This document shows, one piece after another, positions 23,183 to 35,468 of a stretch of 64,000 nucleotides of DNA. Position 1 is the first letter of the stretch. Each line of letters starts with the position of its first letter. The stretch covers positions 451,024,722 through 451,088,721 of the forward strand of contig NC_053392.1 in the NCBI RefSeq assembly GCF_905171765.1, read 5' to 3'. The notes below the pieces were generated by a model, which worked only from the letters and a program-made list of their open reading frames with translations, searched no databases and was not told where the DNA came from. The stretch comes from Bufo bufo (lineage: Eukaryota; Chordata; Amphibia; Anura; Bufonidae). Both the position numbers and the translations under genes were made by a program.

Positions 23183-23540
23183 TCAGGCGGATCCAGCATG
23201 TAAGTGGAACCTACACTTTCTGAAATTTATGATGGCCGCTATGGCACATAACAGGTATATTTAGTGTTAGGAACCCGTCTAACTAGAGATTGCCTTGACG
23301 TTCGGCAGACGGGCTCAAATAATTTTGTACAAAACGATTTGCCAAGTATCTCTAACTTATTAGTTCAGCATTTGCTATTATGATGCAATTTTGTACCTTA
23401 TTTGATTTGCAGTGAGCTGTTGCATTGCTTGTTTTGTTTAACAGTCTTGTTCTCAGCCATAGCAACGTGCCCCTGCGCTTTGGGATGTGCTGACTGACCC
23501 TCTTTTTCTTTGCAGTCTGTCTATCATAGAGCGAGGGTAA
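23183..23540. other. CEP170 intron, nothing recognised
   Basis: No gene or element ends are visible between the G-rich array and the next MITE. Confidence 0.4.
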
Positions 23541-23867
23541 GGGTCCATTCACACGTCCGCAACTGTTTTGCGGGCCGCAAATTGCAGATCCGCAAAGCAC
23601 GGACACCGGCCATGTGCGTTCCACATTTTGCGATCCGCACATGGCCGGCACTATGATAGAAATGCCTTTCCTTGTTCGTGGCTGCGGACGAGAATAGGAC
23701 ATGTTCTATTTTTTTTGCGGGGCCACGGAACAGAAGTGCGGATGCGGACAGCACACAGTGTGCTGTCCGCATCTTTTGCGGCCCCACTGAAAATGAATGG
23801 GTTCGCACCCGTTCTGCAAAATTGCGGAACGGATGAGGACCCATTTTGCAGACGTGTGAACGGACCC
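23541..23867. mobile_element. Harbinger-like MITE, GGGTCCATTCACACGTCCG ends
   Basis: Ends GGGTCCATTCACACGTCCGC and GACGTGTGAACGGACCC are inverted. TAA lies on the left and TTG on the right, so the duplication is eroded. Second copy of the family at 20398-20694. Confidence 0.75.
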
Positions 23868-23870
23868 TTG

Positions 23871-24475
23871 GGCCCCTTGCAGACGAGTGTTCCTCCCGCA
23901 TGGTGATGGATTATGTGATGGACCATGTGATGAGCGCAGCGACGTCACCACAGGTCATTTTCCTCCTGAGCATCAAAGAAGAAGACAGAAGAGAAGCCGC
24001 TGCGTGAACAAGTGAATGAGGGGAGTTAAATTATTTTTAATTGACGTGAGTTAAATTATTTTGATATTTTTTTTTTAACCCCTCCAGCCCTATTGTACTA
24101 TGCATTCTGTATTCAGAATGCTATTATTTTCCCTTATAACCATGTTATAAGTGAAAATAATAATGATCGGGTCCCCATCTCGATCATCTCCTAGCAACCA
24201 TGCGTGAAAATCGCACCGCATCCACACTTGCTTGCGATTTCCACGCAGCCCCATTCACTTCTATGGGGCTTGCGTTGCGTGAAAAACACACAATATAGAG
24301 CATGCTGCGATTTTCACGCAACGCACAAGTGATGCGTGAAAATCACCGCTCATGTGCACTGCCCCATAGAAATGAATGGGTCCGGATTCGGTGCGGGTGC
24401 AATGCGTTCACCTCACGCATTGCACCCGCTCGGAAATCTTGCCCGTGTGAAAGAGGCCTCATTATGCTACACTCA
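23871..24475. mobile_element. Composite MITE sequence
   Basis: Starts GGCCCCTTGCAGACGAGTGT, the end of the family at 58324-58633, but continues into sequence shared with the element at 37317-38087 (GCGTGAAAATCGCACCGCAT, then CCCGTGTGAAAGAGGCC). This is probably one element nested in, or recombined with, another; the internal boundary is not resolved. Confidence 0.55.
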
Positions 24476-24949
24476 CCCCTTTTACCAGAAATTGGCCAAA
24501 ATATAATGCAAATCTATGCCAGCCCACAGCTGACATTGCTTATCAGTTAGCTGCATGAACTGCCGATAGGCAACTAGTTTATTGAGGTGTGTGCCTCTTA
24601 ATAAATTAGGTGTACCCAATTCCAGTAAGGCCTCTTTCACACAAGCGTTATGGATTCTCTCAGGGTCTGTTCAGGAAAAAACGGATTGTTTTGCACACAA
24701 GTTCCATCAGTTTTGACTGCGATTGTGTTCAGGGTTTCAGTTTTTTTCCATATGGGTGCAGTTTTTGATTCGTTTTTCACACGCATGAAAAAAACGGAAT
24801 AATAACAATCTACATCTTCTAGCAACCATCAGTGAAAAATGCATTGCACCCAGATGCAATCAATTTTCTCTGAAGCCCCATTCACTTCTTTCACTTCAGC
24901 CTGTAAATAAATAAAAGTCTGTGTGCTTCAACATCTGCTCACTGCACAG
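24476..24949. other. Truncated MITE and unassigned DNA
   Basis: TAAGGCCTCTTTCACACAAGCG at about 24626 is one end of a Harbinger-like element whose other end was not found. The remainder is unassigned. Confidence 0.45.
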
Positions 24950-26610
24950 TACCACTATATACTGGGTGTAATTCTCAGGATCTGCTCTTAATCTGTATAT
25001 ATGGACACTGCACAGTACCACTATATATTGGGTGTAATTCTCAGGATCTGATATTAATCTGTATATATGGACACTGCACAGTACCACTATATACTGGGTG
25101 TAATTCTCAGTATCTATTGTTATTCTGTATATATGGATACTGCACAGTACCACTATATACTGGGTGTAATTCTCAGTATCTATTGTTATTCTGTATATAT
25201 GGACACTGCACAGTACCACTATATACTGGGTGTAATTCTCAGGATCTGATCTTAATCTGTATATATGGACACTGCACAGTACCACTATATACTGGGTGTA
25301 ATTCTCAGGATCTGCTCTTAATCTGTATATATGGACACTGCACAGTACCACTTCTCTTGTCCTGTATACTGGGTGTAATTCTCAGTATCTGCTCTTGTTC
25401 TGTATATATGGACACTACACAGTACCACTTCTCCTGTCCTGTATACAGGGTGTAATTCTCAGTATCTGCTCTTGTTCTGTATATACGGACACTACACAGT
25501 ACCACTTCTCCTGTCCTGTATACAGGGTGTAATTCTCAGTATCTGCTCTTATTCTGTATATACAGACACTACACAGTACCAATTCTCTTGTCCTGTATAC
25601 TGGGTGTAATTCTCAGGTTCTGATCTTATTCTGTATATATGGACACTACACAGTACCACTTCTCCTGTCCTGTATACTGGGTGTAATACTCAGTATCTGC
25701 TCTTGTTCTGTATATATGGACACTACACAGTACCACTTATCCTGTCCTGTATACTGGGTGTAATTCTCAGTATCTGCTCTTGTTCTGTATATATGGACAC
25801 TACACAGTACCACTTCTCCTGTCCTGTATACTAGGTGTAATTCTCAGAATCTGCTCTTATTCTGTATATACAGACACTACACAGTACCACTTCTCCTGTC
25901 CTGTATACTGGGTGTAATTCTCAGGTTCTGATCTTATTCTGTATATATGGACACTACACAGTACCACTTCTCCTGTCCTGTATATTGGTTGTAATTCTCA
26001 GTATCTGCTCTTGTTCTGTATATATAGACACTGCACAGTACCACTTTTCCCGTCGTGTATACTGGGTGTAATTCTCAGTATCTGCTCTTGTTCTGTATAT
26101 ATGGACACTACACAGTACCACTTCTCCTGTCCTGTATACAGGGTGTAATTCTCAGTATCTGCTCTTATTCTGTATATACAGACACTACACAGTACCACTT
26201 CTCCTGTCCTGTATACTGGGTGTAATTCTCAGGATCTGATCTTATTCTGTATATATGGACACTACACAGTACCACTTCTCCTGTCCTGTATACTGGGTGT
26301 AATTCTCAGGATCTGATCTTATTCTGTATATATGGACACTACACAGTACCACTTCTCCTGTCCTGTATACTAGGTGTAATTCTCAGAATCTGCTCTTATT
26401 CTGTATATATGGACACTGCACAGTACCACTTCTCTTGTCGTGTATACTGGGTGTTAGGGCTGCACGATATGGGAATTTTGTGCGATTGCGATTAGGGCCC
26501 TAAAAATTGCGATAACGATATGCGATGCGATATTTTAAGGGAATTGTGCTACAGGTCTATTTGCTTGGATTTTAACATATGAGCCGCTGACGTGGCTGGG
26601 TATGACATAG

Positions 26611-26832
26611 TTGTGGGGGATCTGTGGAGGGCACTGTTGTGGGGGATCTGTGGAGGGCACTGTTGTGGGGGATCTGTGGAGGGCACTGTTGTGGGGGATC
26701 TGTGGAGGGCACTGTTGTGGGGGATCTGTGGAGGGCACTGTTGTGGGGGATCTGTGGAGGGCCCTGTTGTGGGGGATCTGTGGAGGGCCCTGTTGTGGGG
26801 GATCTGTGGACGGCACTGTTGTGGGGGATGTG
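26611..26832. repeat. 26-bp minisatellite, nine copies
   Basis: Unit TTGTGGGGGATCTGTGGAGG plus GCACTG, repeated from 26611 with few variants (GCCCTG in two copies). Long ORFs on both strands here arise from the repeat. Confidence 0.92.
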
Positions 26833-26939
26833 TGCTATGACACATAGGGCCATGAGGGGGGGCAGCATAAGACATATAGCATCTTGTGCTGGTCCCCCTC
26901 ATGGCCCTATGTGTCCCCTCATGTGTCCTAAACTGCGAA

Positions 26940-27285
26940 CATAACTGGCTTTGTGTGTAAAGTATTTTACTAGTGTGTAAAACAATCTCTCTCCTATTGA
27001 TAACATGGCCAGCCTCTGTACTCACTGTCACGATGAATGCACTACAGCAAGCGGGAGCGAGCTGGCCGGCCGGCGCGTGACTGACGTCACTTAGTAACGC
27101 TCCTCCCACTTCAGGAAGCAGGAGCGTTACTAAGTGACGTCAGTCACGCGCCGGCCGGCCGGCCCGCTCGCTGCCGTTCGCTGCAGTGCATTCATCGTGA
27201 AAATGAGTACAGAGGCTGGACCTGTTATCAATAGGAGAGAGATTGTTTCACACACTAGTAAAATACTTTACACACAAAGCCAGTT
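26940..27285. repeat. Long inverted repeat in the hAT element
   Basis: Arms of about 165 bp meet at 27105-27119 (CCCACTTCAGGAAGC). The inner 60 bp of each arm is nearly perfect and GC-rich, with GGCCGGCC blocks and a TGACGTCA in each arm (27082, 27135). The outer parts are diverged (AACTGGCTTTGTGTGTAAAG against its inverse). Confidence 0.85.
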
Positions 27286-28429
27286 ATGTGAGCGGGGCCC
27301 CTTCATATATAATCGTGGCATTTTCGGGTCGGCCAAATCGCCATATCGCATTTGCCGATTATCGCGATTCGATTTATTTTTTCGATTTATCGTGCAGCCC
27401 TACTGGGTGAAATTCTCAGGATCTGATCTTAATCTGTATATATGGACACTGCACAGTACCACTTCTCTTGTCCTGTATACTGGGTGTAATTCTCAGGATC
27501 TGCTCTTATTCTGTATAAATGGACAATACACAGTACCACTTCTCCTGTCCTGTATACTGGGTGTAATTCTCAGAATCTGCTTTTATTCTGTATATATGGA
27601 CACTGCACAGTACCACTTCTCCTATCCTGTATACTGGGTGTAATTCTCAGTATCTGCTCTTGTTCTGTGTATATATAGATACTACACAGTACCACTTCTC
27701 CTGTCCTGTATACTGGGTGTAATTCTCAGTATCTGCTCTTGTTCTGTGTATATATAGACACTACACAGTACCACTTCTCCTGTCGTGTATACTGGCTGTA
27801 ATTCTCAGTATCTGATCTTAATCTGTATATATGGACACTGCACAGTACCACTATATATTGGGCGTAATTCTCAGGATCTGCTCTTATTCTGTATATATGG
27901 ACACTACACAGTACCACTTCCCCTATTGTGTATACTGGGTGTAATTCTCAGAATCTGTGGACACTGAGGCTTTCCGCAGCCTGATGGCGGCGGCCGTCCC
28001 TCGTTACTCAGTCCCCAGCCGCCACTATTTTGCCCGATGTGCCGTTCCCACTCTACACCAGCATGTGACTCGTAACATCACCCATGCCCTGACCAAGGCA
28101 GTTATTGGAAAGGTCCACTTAACGACTAACACATAGACAAGTGCTTGTGGCCAGGGATACTACATTTCCCTGACGGCACACTGGTTGAACCTTGTGAAGC
28201 CCGGGAGAGAGTCGTAGCCTGGGATGGCACAGGTGCTACCGACGCCAAGGATTGCGGTTCTACTTCCATTAGGATTTCCGCCACCACCTACAATAGTGGC
28301 TGCAACCCCCCACCCCCCCTTCTCCTCCTCCACTTCCACCTCTGAATTGTCATCTTGCAGCACTAGTCAGCCATCAGTCAGTAGCTGAAAGCAGTGTAGC
28401 ACTGCAGTGGGGAAGCGGCAAGAGACCAT

Positions 28430-29876
28430 GCTGAAACTTGTTTGCTTAGGTGACAAACAGCACACTGCCGCAGTGTTGTGGCAGGGTATAAGGAACCAGA
28501 CTGAGCTGTGGCTCTTGCCACTCAACCTACAACCAGGCATGGTTGTGTCTGATAATGGCCGTAACTTGGTGGCGGTTTTGGCACTCAGCAAGATCACACA
28601 CATACCATGCCTAGCCCACGTGTTAAACTTAGTGGTTCAGCGGGTTCTCAAAACCTACCCCAATTTTCCTGAGCTACTGGTGGTGCACCGCGTGTGTGCC
28701 CATTTCCGAAAGTCATCTACAGCTGCCGCCGCACTTGCAATTGCCAGGTCACCGACTGTTGTGCGACGTGAGCACGTGCTGGAATTCCACGTTCCACATG
28801 TTGGCCAGGCTTTGTGAGCAGCAGAGGACAGTAGTGCAATACCAGCTGCAACATGGTCGTCTACTTTCCAGTCAGCTGCCGCTCTCCAAAAGTGATGAGT
28901 GGGCATGGATGTCTGACCTCTGAGGTTTTACGCAACTTTGAGGAATCAACACAGATGGTGAGCGGCGATGACGCTATTATCAGCGTAACCATCCCATTTC
29001 TGTGTCTAATGAAATGCTCGCTGCTCACAATGAAGGCGGACGCTTAGCATGTGGAAGTGGTGGAAATGGAGGAAGAAAGTACACAGGGTGATAGCCAGAC
29101 CACCCTCATTTCGTCGACGATGCCTCCGCTACAGAGAGTAGTACCCATAGCAGTTTTTTTTCATTGGTTCAGCGTGAATGGGCAGAAGAGGAGGAAGAGG
29201 ATGAGGAGATTGAGAGTCATCCTCCTGATGAGGACAGCGAAATCTTGTCTGTTGGGACTCTGGCATACATGGCTGACGTTATGTTATGCTGCCTTTCCCG
29301 TGACCCTCACGTTGTACGCATTTTGGCCAACACCGATTACTGGTTGTTCACCCTTCTCGACCCACACTACAAAGAGAACTTCTCATCTCTAATTCCTGTG
29401 GTGGAGAGGACTAGCAAAATGGTGCAATACCAGATGGTCCTGGTGATAAAATCGTACATAGTTCCTTGGGCAACCGAGGAGGGGAGACGAGGGGAACACA
29501 CAGCAGTTCCAACAGAGGCAGGGAAACACTCTCCAAGGCCTGGGACAGTTTCATGACATCCTGCCAGCAGCCTCACCCTGATGCGCGGCCTAGTGTCACA
29601 AGAAGGGAAAAATTTTGGAAGATGGTGAAGGAGTACGTAGCAGACAGTGTCTGCGTCCTCAATGATCCCTCTGTGCCTTACAACTATTGGGTGTCCAAGC
29701 TGGACACGTGGCATGAACTGGCGCTCTACGCCTTGGAGGTGCTGGCCTGCCCTGCCGCCAGCGTTTTGTAAGAGCTGGAATTTAGTGCTGCTGGGGGCAT
29801 AATAACTGATAAGCGCATCCGCCTGTCAACTGAAAATGCTGACCGGTCGACTCTTATAAAAATGAACAAGGCCTGA
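28430..29876 (+). pseudogene. hAT-family (ZBED-like) transposase, broken
   Basis: hAT transposases use a DDE RNase H-like domain split by an all-alpha insertion and dimerise through a C-terminal hATC domain. Pieces in different frames read, in order, MVVSDNGRNLVAVLALSKI with HIPCLAHVLNLVVQR (DDE core and the CxxH region), STCWNSTFHMLARL (the W of the family's ..WNST motif), LLDPHYKENF, and near the end YWVSKLDTWHELALYALEVL then AAGGIITDKRIRLSTEN (hATC). Frameshifts near 28800, 28920 and 29560 and a stop at 29769 break it. The N-terminal BED zinc finger was not seen. Confidence 0.85.
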
Positions 29877-30029
29877 ATAGCCCCTTACTTCTCTACTCCA
29901 CCAGGAAAGCGGCTGAACATAAAGGCACTCTAAATGTGGCTTTTATGGTGTATTGAATTACACTGTATTCCCATGTACCCCTTCCACCACAAAAAAGGAT
30001 ATATGGTTCAATCTTCCTTTTCTCGTCCT

Positions 30030-30560
30030 TCTCAATCATATCAACCTGCTTAATAGGCTGCCCTCGCTCCTAATGTTTTCGATGGTCAGCTCAGCAGCAG
30101 GCCCTTGCCCATAATTTTTCCATGGTCAGATCAGCAGCAGGCACTCCCCCCTAATGTTTTAGAGAGTCAGCTTACCAGCAGACCCTCTACCATAATTTTT
30201 TAGATGGTCAGCTCAGCAGCAGACCCTCACCCCTAATGTTTTAGATGGTCATCTCAGCAGCAGACCCTCACCCCTAATGTTTTAGATGGTCAGCTCAGCA
30301 GCAGACCCTCACCCCTAATGTTTTAGATGGTCAGCTCAGCAGCAGACCCTCACCCCTAATGTTTTAGATGGTCAGCTCAGCAGCAGACCCTCACCCCTAA
30401 TGTTTTAGATGGTCAGCTCAGCAGCAGACCCTCACCCCTAATGTTTTAGATGGTCAGCTCAGCAGCAGACCCTCACCCCTAATGTTTTATAGAGTAACTA
30501 GCAGGCCCTTACTCCTAATGTTTTTGAGGGTCACCAGCAGGCCATCAATCATAATTTTTC
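30030..30560. repeat. 41-bp tandem repeat in the hAT 3' region
   Basis: Unit GATGGTCAGCTCAGCAGCAG followed by ACCCTCACCCCTAATGTTTTA. About seven near-identical copies lie from 30196 to 30490, with diverged copies on both sides. Central copies are the most alike, as expected of expansion by slippage or unequal exchange. Confidence 0.92.
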
Positions 30561-31346
30561 ATGGCAGTGTATGATGCCCTCCTTTATGTGTAATAAAAGG
30601 TGTATTGGAGTGCTGGTTCCTTGTAATTTTTGGCAGCCCTTTCACTTAGTGCATAGGCTTTATGAGTGTAGGAGTCCCACTACCTGAACAATTGTACCAC
30701 AATGTGAATGCGGCCCTTGTTGATGTGACAGGTTGTATCGGAGTGCCTCTTCCTTGTAATTTTCTGGCAGCACTTGCACTTTATATACAAGTAAATATAT
30801 TCCACTAAAATCGATTTTGTCTTTGGTTTTGTGCGTATTATTGTCAGTCTGTAAAAGTGGCGTACTACTCGGACAACATCGTTCCCAGCGGCGATCTGGG
30901 AGTCCAAGATGCATCCAGACATCCTTCCCATGCTGTTGCCGAACCATTTTAGTGGCGTTTCCATCAATTTCTGACCTTTTCATGTGAACCAGACACCCTC
31001 TCCTCTTCAGAGCAGGGGGTGCCTGGTTTAATGCTAGGGTTCTCCCATTGACTTCCATTGTGCTCGGTAGAGCACCCCAAGGTGTTCTACTCGAGCACCC
31101 GAGCACTTTGGTGCTCGATCAACACTAGTGTTTTAGGGTTTACAAATTTTAGGCCATTCATGGTTTTTGGTTCAGTTGTCTAAAAAAAACAAAATGTAGG
31201 AGGTCAACCCTAGATTGTGGTCTGGTGTAGTGGTGTGTACTGGTTTTCGTGATTTCTCTGGGGTTTGAATCTGAACACAATTTGGGGTCTGGTCTGAGGT
31301 CTTAATTCATTTGGGGTGTGATAAAGGCGTTGTGATTCCTACTTAT

Positions 31347-31797
31347 AATTAACCCACGGGGCCCGGTGCAGTCACTGTACTCTATTACACCGGGCCCCGC
31401 TCACAGCAGTATTTATATGTAAAGTATAGGCATGGGAGCTTTGTTAACGTATAGAAATCCTCTGCAGTAGCGCAATCCACATAGTACTCACTATGAAACT
31501 CCCGTAGCAAGCAGGCTGGCCGGCAGTGTAACGTCACTCACTTCGTCACGTGCCTGCTCCGCCTGCTTCATTAATAAAGTGGGAGGAGCATGCGCATGAC
31601 TAAGTGAGTGACCCGCCAGCCTGCCTACTACGGGAGTTTCATAGTGAGTTCTACGTGGATTGCGCTACTGCTGCAGAGGATTGCTATACCTTGACAAAGC
31701 TTTACCCATGATTTCACTTTACATATGAATACTGCTGTGAGCGGGGCCCGGTGTAATAGAGTACATTGACCGCATTGGGCCCCGACACAATTTCAAC
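31347..31797. repeat. Long imperfect inverted repeat
   Basis: The left arm starts GGGGCCCGGTGCAGTCACTG and the right arm ends, inverted, with the same GGGGCCC core (CATTGGGCCCC). Inner words ATCCACATAGTACTCACTAT and its inverse around 31480 and 31650 align. Centre near 31565. It is probably an uncharacterised foldback element; no clear target duplication was found. Confidence 0.7.
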
Positions 31798-32411
31798 ACC
31801 AGTTGCCCGCCCCCAGCCCCTCCTCTGTCCCCGCTGATACCACGGAGGCCGCGCTGTGCAGCATCGCGGCCGGCGATGTATCAGAGTTAGCAGAGTAAAA
31901 ATGGCAGCATTCGCCCCATAAGATGCACTTTATTTATTTATTTTTTTGGGGGGGGGGGGCGTCTTATAGGGTAAAAATTACGGCAAGTAGTCTTCAAAGC
32001 TTGCAATTGTGTCATTTTCAGTTCGCTAGTGTGAACCCACCCTTATCGGAAATATTTACAGTATTAAAAGTGCAAAGAGAAAGGGATCCAATACCCAATA
32101 AAATTCAAATCAGAAACCTTGTATCCCTTTTGTTGTCAAGATCGATTAATAGCTACTTGGGTATTTTGACACATTTTTATCCACAAATTGCAGAATTTCA
32201 GAATCTCCCAATAATATGCTATAAAAGATCCAGTAACATTAGGGCGGACATGGGCAGTGAAAGGGGGTGGGGAGGCGAAAATACTTTTTTTGTCCACTTT
32301 AAAATGGGAAATTTCCCTTGAAACCTTTTCTCACCTATGTATGGACAAAACATTCCCAATTCAAGGATTTTATACGTGTGCGGCTTATGAAAGACAGATT
32401 TTCCAAAAATA
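31798..32411. other. Unassigned DNA with an AAGACGC repeat fragment
   Basis: CCCCATAAGATGCAC ... GTCTTATAGGG at 31914-31970 is a fragment of the repeat seen at 14579-15282, surrounding a G12 run. The rest is unassigned. Confidence 0.45.
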
Positions 32412-34010
32412 CAGTGCCTTGCTAAAGTATTCACCACCCCTTTACTTTTTTCATATTTTGGTGCCTCACAATCTGGAATTAACATGGATTGTTTGAGGAT
32501 TTGCATCATTTAATTTACAGAGCATGCCCACAACTTTGAAGATGTTTTATTTTATTTTTTATTGTGAAGCAAACAACAAATAGGACAAAATAACAGAAAA
32601 AGTCAATGTGCATAACTATTCACCCCCCTAAAGTCAATACTTTGTAGAACCACCTTTTGCGGCAATCACAGCTCCAAGTCGCTTTGGATAAGTCTCTATG
32701 AGCTTGCCACATCTTACCACTGGGATTTTTGCCCATTCCTCCTTGCAAAACTGCTCCAGCTCCTTCAAGTTGGATGGGTTGCGCTTGTGAACAGCAATCT
32801 TTAAGACTGACCACAGATTTTCTATTGGATTGAGATCTGGGCTTTGACTAGGCCATTCCAACACATTTACCTGTTTCCCCTTAAACCACCCAGGTGTTGC
32901 TTTAGCAGTGGAAGGTGAACCTCCGTCCTAGCCTCAAATCACGCACAGAGTGGTACAGAATTTGGTCAAGAATATCCCTTTATTTAGCACCATCCATCTT
33001 TCCCCCAACTCTGACTAGTTTCCCAGTCCTGGCTGCTGAAAAACATCCCCACAGCATGATGCTGTCACCACCATGTTTCACTATGGGGATGGTGTTTTTT
33101 GGGTGATGTGATGTGTTGGGTTTGCGCCAGACATAGTGTTTTCTTTGGCCGAAAAGTTATATTTTAGTCTCATCAGACCAGAGCACCTTCCTCCATACAT
33201 TTTGGGAGTCTCCCACATGCCTTTTCGTATTTTGCTGAAAGTAATGGCTTTCTTCTGGCCACTCCGCCATAAAGCCCAACTCTATGGAGCGTACGGCTTA
33301 TTGTCGTCCTGTGTACAAATACTCCAGTCTCTGCTGTGGAACTCTGCAACTCCACCAGGATTACCTGAGGTCTCTGTGCTGCCTCTCTGATTAATACCTT
33401 CCTTGTCCGGTCCGTCGGTCCGTGAGTTTTGGTGGGCGGCCGTCTCTTGGCAGGTTTGCTGTTGTGCCACGTTCTTTCCATTTGGTTATGATAGATTTGA
33501 TGGTTCTCCTGGGAATCATCAAAGATTTGGATATATTTTTTTTATATAACCTAACCCTGACTTGTACTTTTCAACAACATTGTCCCTTACTTGTTTGGAG
33601 AGTTCCTTGGTCTTCATGGCAGTGTTTGGTTAGTGATGCCTCTTGCTTAGGAGTTGCAGCCTCTGGGGCCTTTCAAAAAAGGTGTGTATATGTAATGACA
33701 GATCATGTGACACTTAAATTGCACACAGGTGGACATCATTTCCCTAATTATGTGACTTCTGAAGGTAATTGGTTACACCAGAGCTTTTTATTGGCTTCCT
33801 AACAAAGGGGGTGAATACATACGCACATGCCAATTTTGTGTTTTCTATTTCTAAACAATAGTTTTATTTATATATTTTTCTCCTTTCACTTCACCAACTT
33901 AGACTATTGTTTTCTGATCCATCACATAAAATTCAGATTAACAAAACATTGAACTTAAGGCTGTAATGTACCAAAATACGAAAAACGTCAAGGGGGGGGA
34001 GGGGTGAGAA
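32412..34010 (-). mobile_element. Tc1-like transposon, decayed
   Basis: The left end CAGTGCCTTGCTAAAGTATTC follows TA at 32410-32411. The minus strand reads a broken Tc1 transposase: N-terminal RKVLIREAAQRPQVILVELQ and TTISRTLHRVGLYGGVARRK (33170-33480), a catalytic WGDGVNT-region remnant, and the C-terminal [19 protein letters not shown] with the DD(34)E glutamate (32634-32864). The right terminus is degraded near 34010 (GGGGTGAGAA). Confidence 0.88.
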
Positions 34011-34447
34011 ACAATCATTTTATTTGAAATCGGACATTTGTTAATCAACCAAAAGACTAATGTGTATGGGTGCCTTTCAGGGCCAGACTGCCCATCTTGC
34101 AATTCTGGCTTGGACTGGTGTCCACATTGAGCCATTCTAATCTTTTTGACTCAACAGCTGACTTATCTGGAGAAAAACACAGGGCACTCTGTGCACTCAG
34201 TGGAAGTCTTTACCAGATGTGCCAGATGTCCGGCTAACCAGTTCCCAGGTCTCCTTCCGGTGTAAGGCCTGGACAGACACCTGGGAGTCCACCTTTTCTA
34301 TGGCACAGCAAGCAGAATTGTGCTGTCTGAGTGTGTGCTGCAGCCACAGTCATAAGAGCCATATCCTGTGTTTCACTTGTGTCATCACACTCAGCCAGTT
34401 ACAAAGTAGGATATCTCTACTGAATCATTAACGTGAGATAGGCATTA
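34011..34447. other. CEP170 intron, nothing recognised
   Basis: No coding similarity or element ends. Confidence 0.4.
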
Positions 34448-34683
34448 GGCCTTATTCACACATCCGTTGTTTCTTTCCTGATCTGTTCCGTTTTTTGCGG
34501 AACAGATCTGGACCAGATCTGGACCCATTCATTTTCAATGGGTCCTGAAAAAAAAACGGACAGCTCAATGTCTGATTTTTTTTCAGGACCCATTGAAAAT
34601 GAATGGGTCCAGATCTGGTCCAGATCTGTTCCGCAAAAAACGGAACAGATCAGGAAAGAAACAACGGACGTGTGAATAAGGCC
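34448..34683. mobile_element. 236-bp perfect-looking Harbinger-type foldback
   Basis: The ends GGCCTTATTCACACATCCGT and ACGGACGTGTGAATAAGGCC are inverted and the whole element is a hairpin centred near 34565 (TTTCAATGGGTCC inner words on each side of a short loop). Flanked by TTA at 34445-34447 and 34684-34686. Confidence 0.88.
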
Positions 34684-35124
34684 TTAACGTGAGACAGTGG
34701 CATTAATGGCAAAGTGGTGTTACACCGGGAAGTGTGGGGGGGGGGGGACGTAACTATAGGAAGAGTGGCGGAATTCAAAGGGGCAGAGTGGTGGTATTTG
34801 GGGCAGAGAGATTGGTAGCACATTGGGGAAAATTGAAGGCATATCGAGGGAAGAGTGATAATGGCATACCCGTGCATGGAAGCCTGGTCAGTAGCAAACT
34901 CTTGGAGGCAACAAGGATTGTTTTATTTTTCTACACAAAAATATAGGGGGTACTGCAGTGAGTGCTCTATGCAGCAGAACTACGATCCAGTGGTATTCAC
35001 TAATCTGTAACCTGTGCCCTGTTAGTGCAACTACATATCTTTCCCCAGTGGCAGTCAGAACAGAAGGAGGAAGTCTGCTACAATTCTATATGCTTATGGG
35101 TGTAGTCTCTCCTTCTATCCAATG

Positions 35125-35129
<5 letters not shown>
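34684..35129. other. CEP170 intron, nothing recognised
   Basis: Starts with a G12 run near 34738-34747; no gene features. Confidence 0.4.
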
Positions 35130-35180
<51 letters not shown>

Positions 35181-35468
35181 TTTCCAAAGAACGAGGCAGC
35201 ACTTCCAGATTTCGATGAAAGGGTGAAGACCCCAGACTTTATTCCCCAGCAACGTTTCGGCCTACTCAATGAGGCCTTTGTCAAGCTTGACAAAGGCCTC
35301 ATTGAGTAGGCCGAAACGTTGCTGGGGAATAAAGTCTGGGGTCTTCACTCTTTCACCGAAATCTGGAAGTGCTGCCTCGTTCTTTGGAAAGTATACATCG
35401 TGGAGGAGAAGTCGGCCTCCGTGAGGAATTGCACCCAGTGCACACTGACTGTGCTGCTGCGGTATTTG

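Larger units (their letters stand above)
26455..27402. mobile_element. Non-autonomous hAT element inside the tandem array
   Basis: Starts TAGGGCTGCACGATATGG and ends ATCGTGCAGCCCTA, a recognisable hAT terminus, flanked by CTGGGTGT (26447-26454) and CTGGGTGA (27403-27410), an 8-bp duplication with one change. The duplicated octamer is part of the tandem unit. The interior holds a 26-bp minisatellite and a long inverted repeat. Confidence 0.88.
24950..27960. repeat. 66/77-bp tandem array (satellite-like)
   Basis: About 30 copies of a unit containing GTGTAATTCTCAG, then CTGTATATATGGACAC and CACAGTACCAC. Two length classes occur: a 66-bp form ending CACTATATACTGG (24950-25330 and about 27840) and a 77-bp form with TTCTCCTGTCCTGTATACTGG in the middle. 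The array is split by a hAT element at 26455-27402. The 66-bp form is a multiple of three, so it reads as a 22-residue repeat on the minus strand; this is not evidence of a protein. Confidence 0.92.
27961..31131 (+). mobile_element. hAT transposon remnant
   Basis: From about 28430 to 29880 the plus strand carries a decayed hAT transposase (next entry). Downstream is a 41-bp tandem array and, at 31069-31131, GAGCACCCGAGCACTTTGGT followed by GCTCGATCAACACTA, a frog hAT terminus. The 5' end is not resolved and probably abuts the tandem array near 27955. Confidence 0.75.

Noticed and set aside
24896..25351. 151-residue minus-strand ORF with a 22-residue periodicity
   Set aside because: It is the in-frame reading of the 66-bp tandem unit; the 77-bp units break it, and there is no start context, splice support or family similarity.
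26535..27109. Pro/Ser-rich ORFs (PPQIPHN repeats) and Gly/Cys-rich ORFs on both strands
   Set aside because: Both strands and several frames are open because the 26-bp minisatellite lacks stops; not coding evidence.
24950..27960. CRISPR-like array
   Set aside because: The repeats are directly adjacent with no unique spacers and lie in vertebrate DNA with spliced exons; it is a tandem satellite-type array. The same holds for 30030-30560 and 38606-38788.
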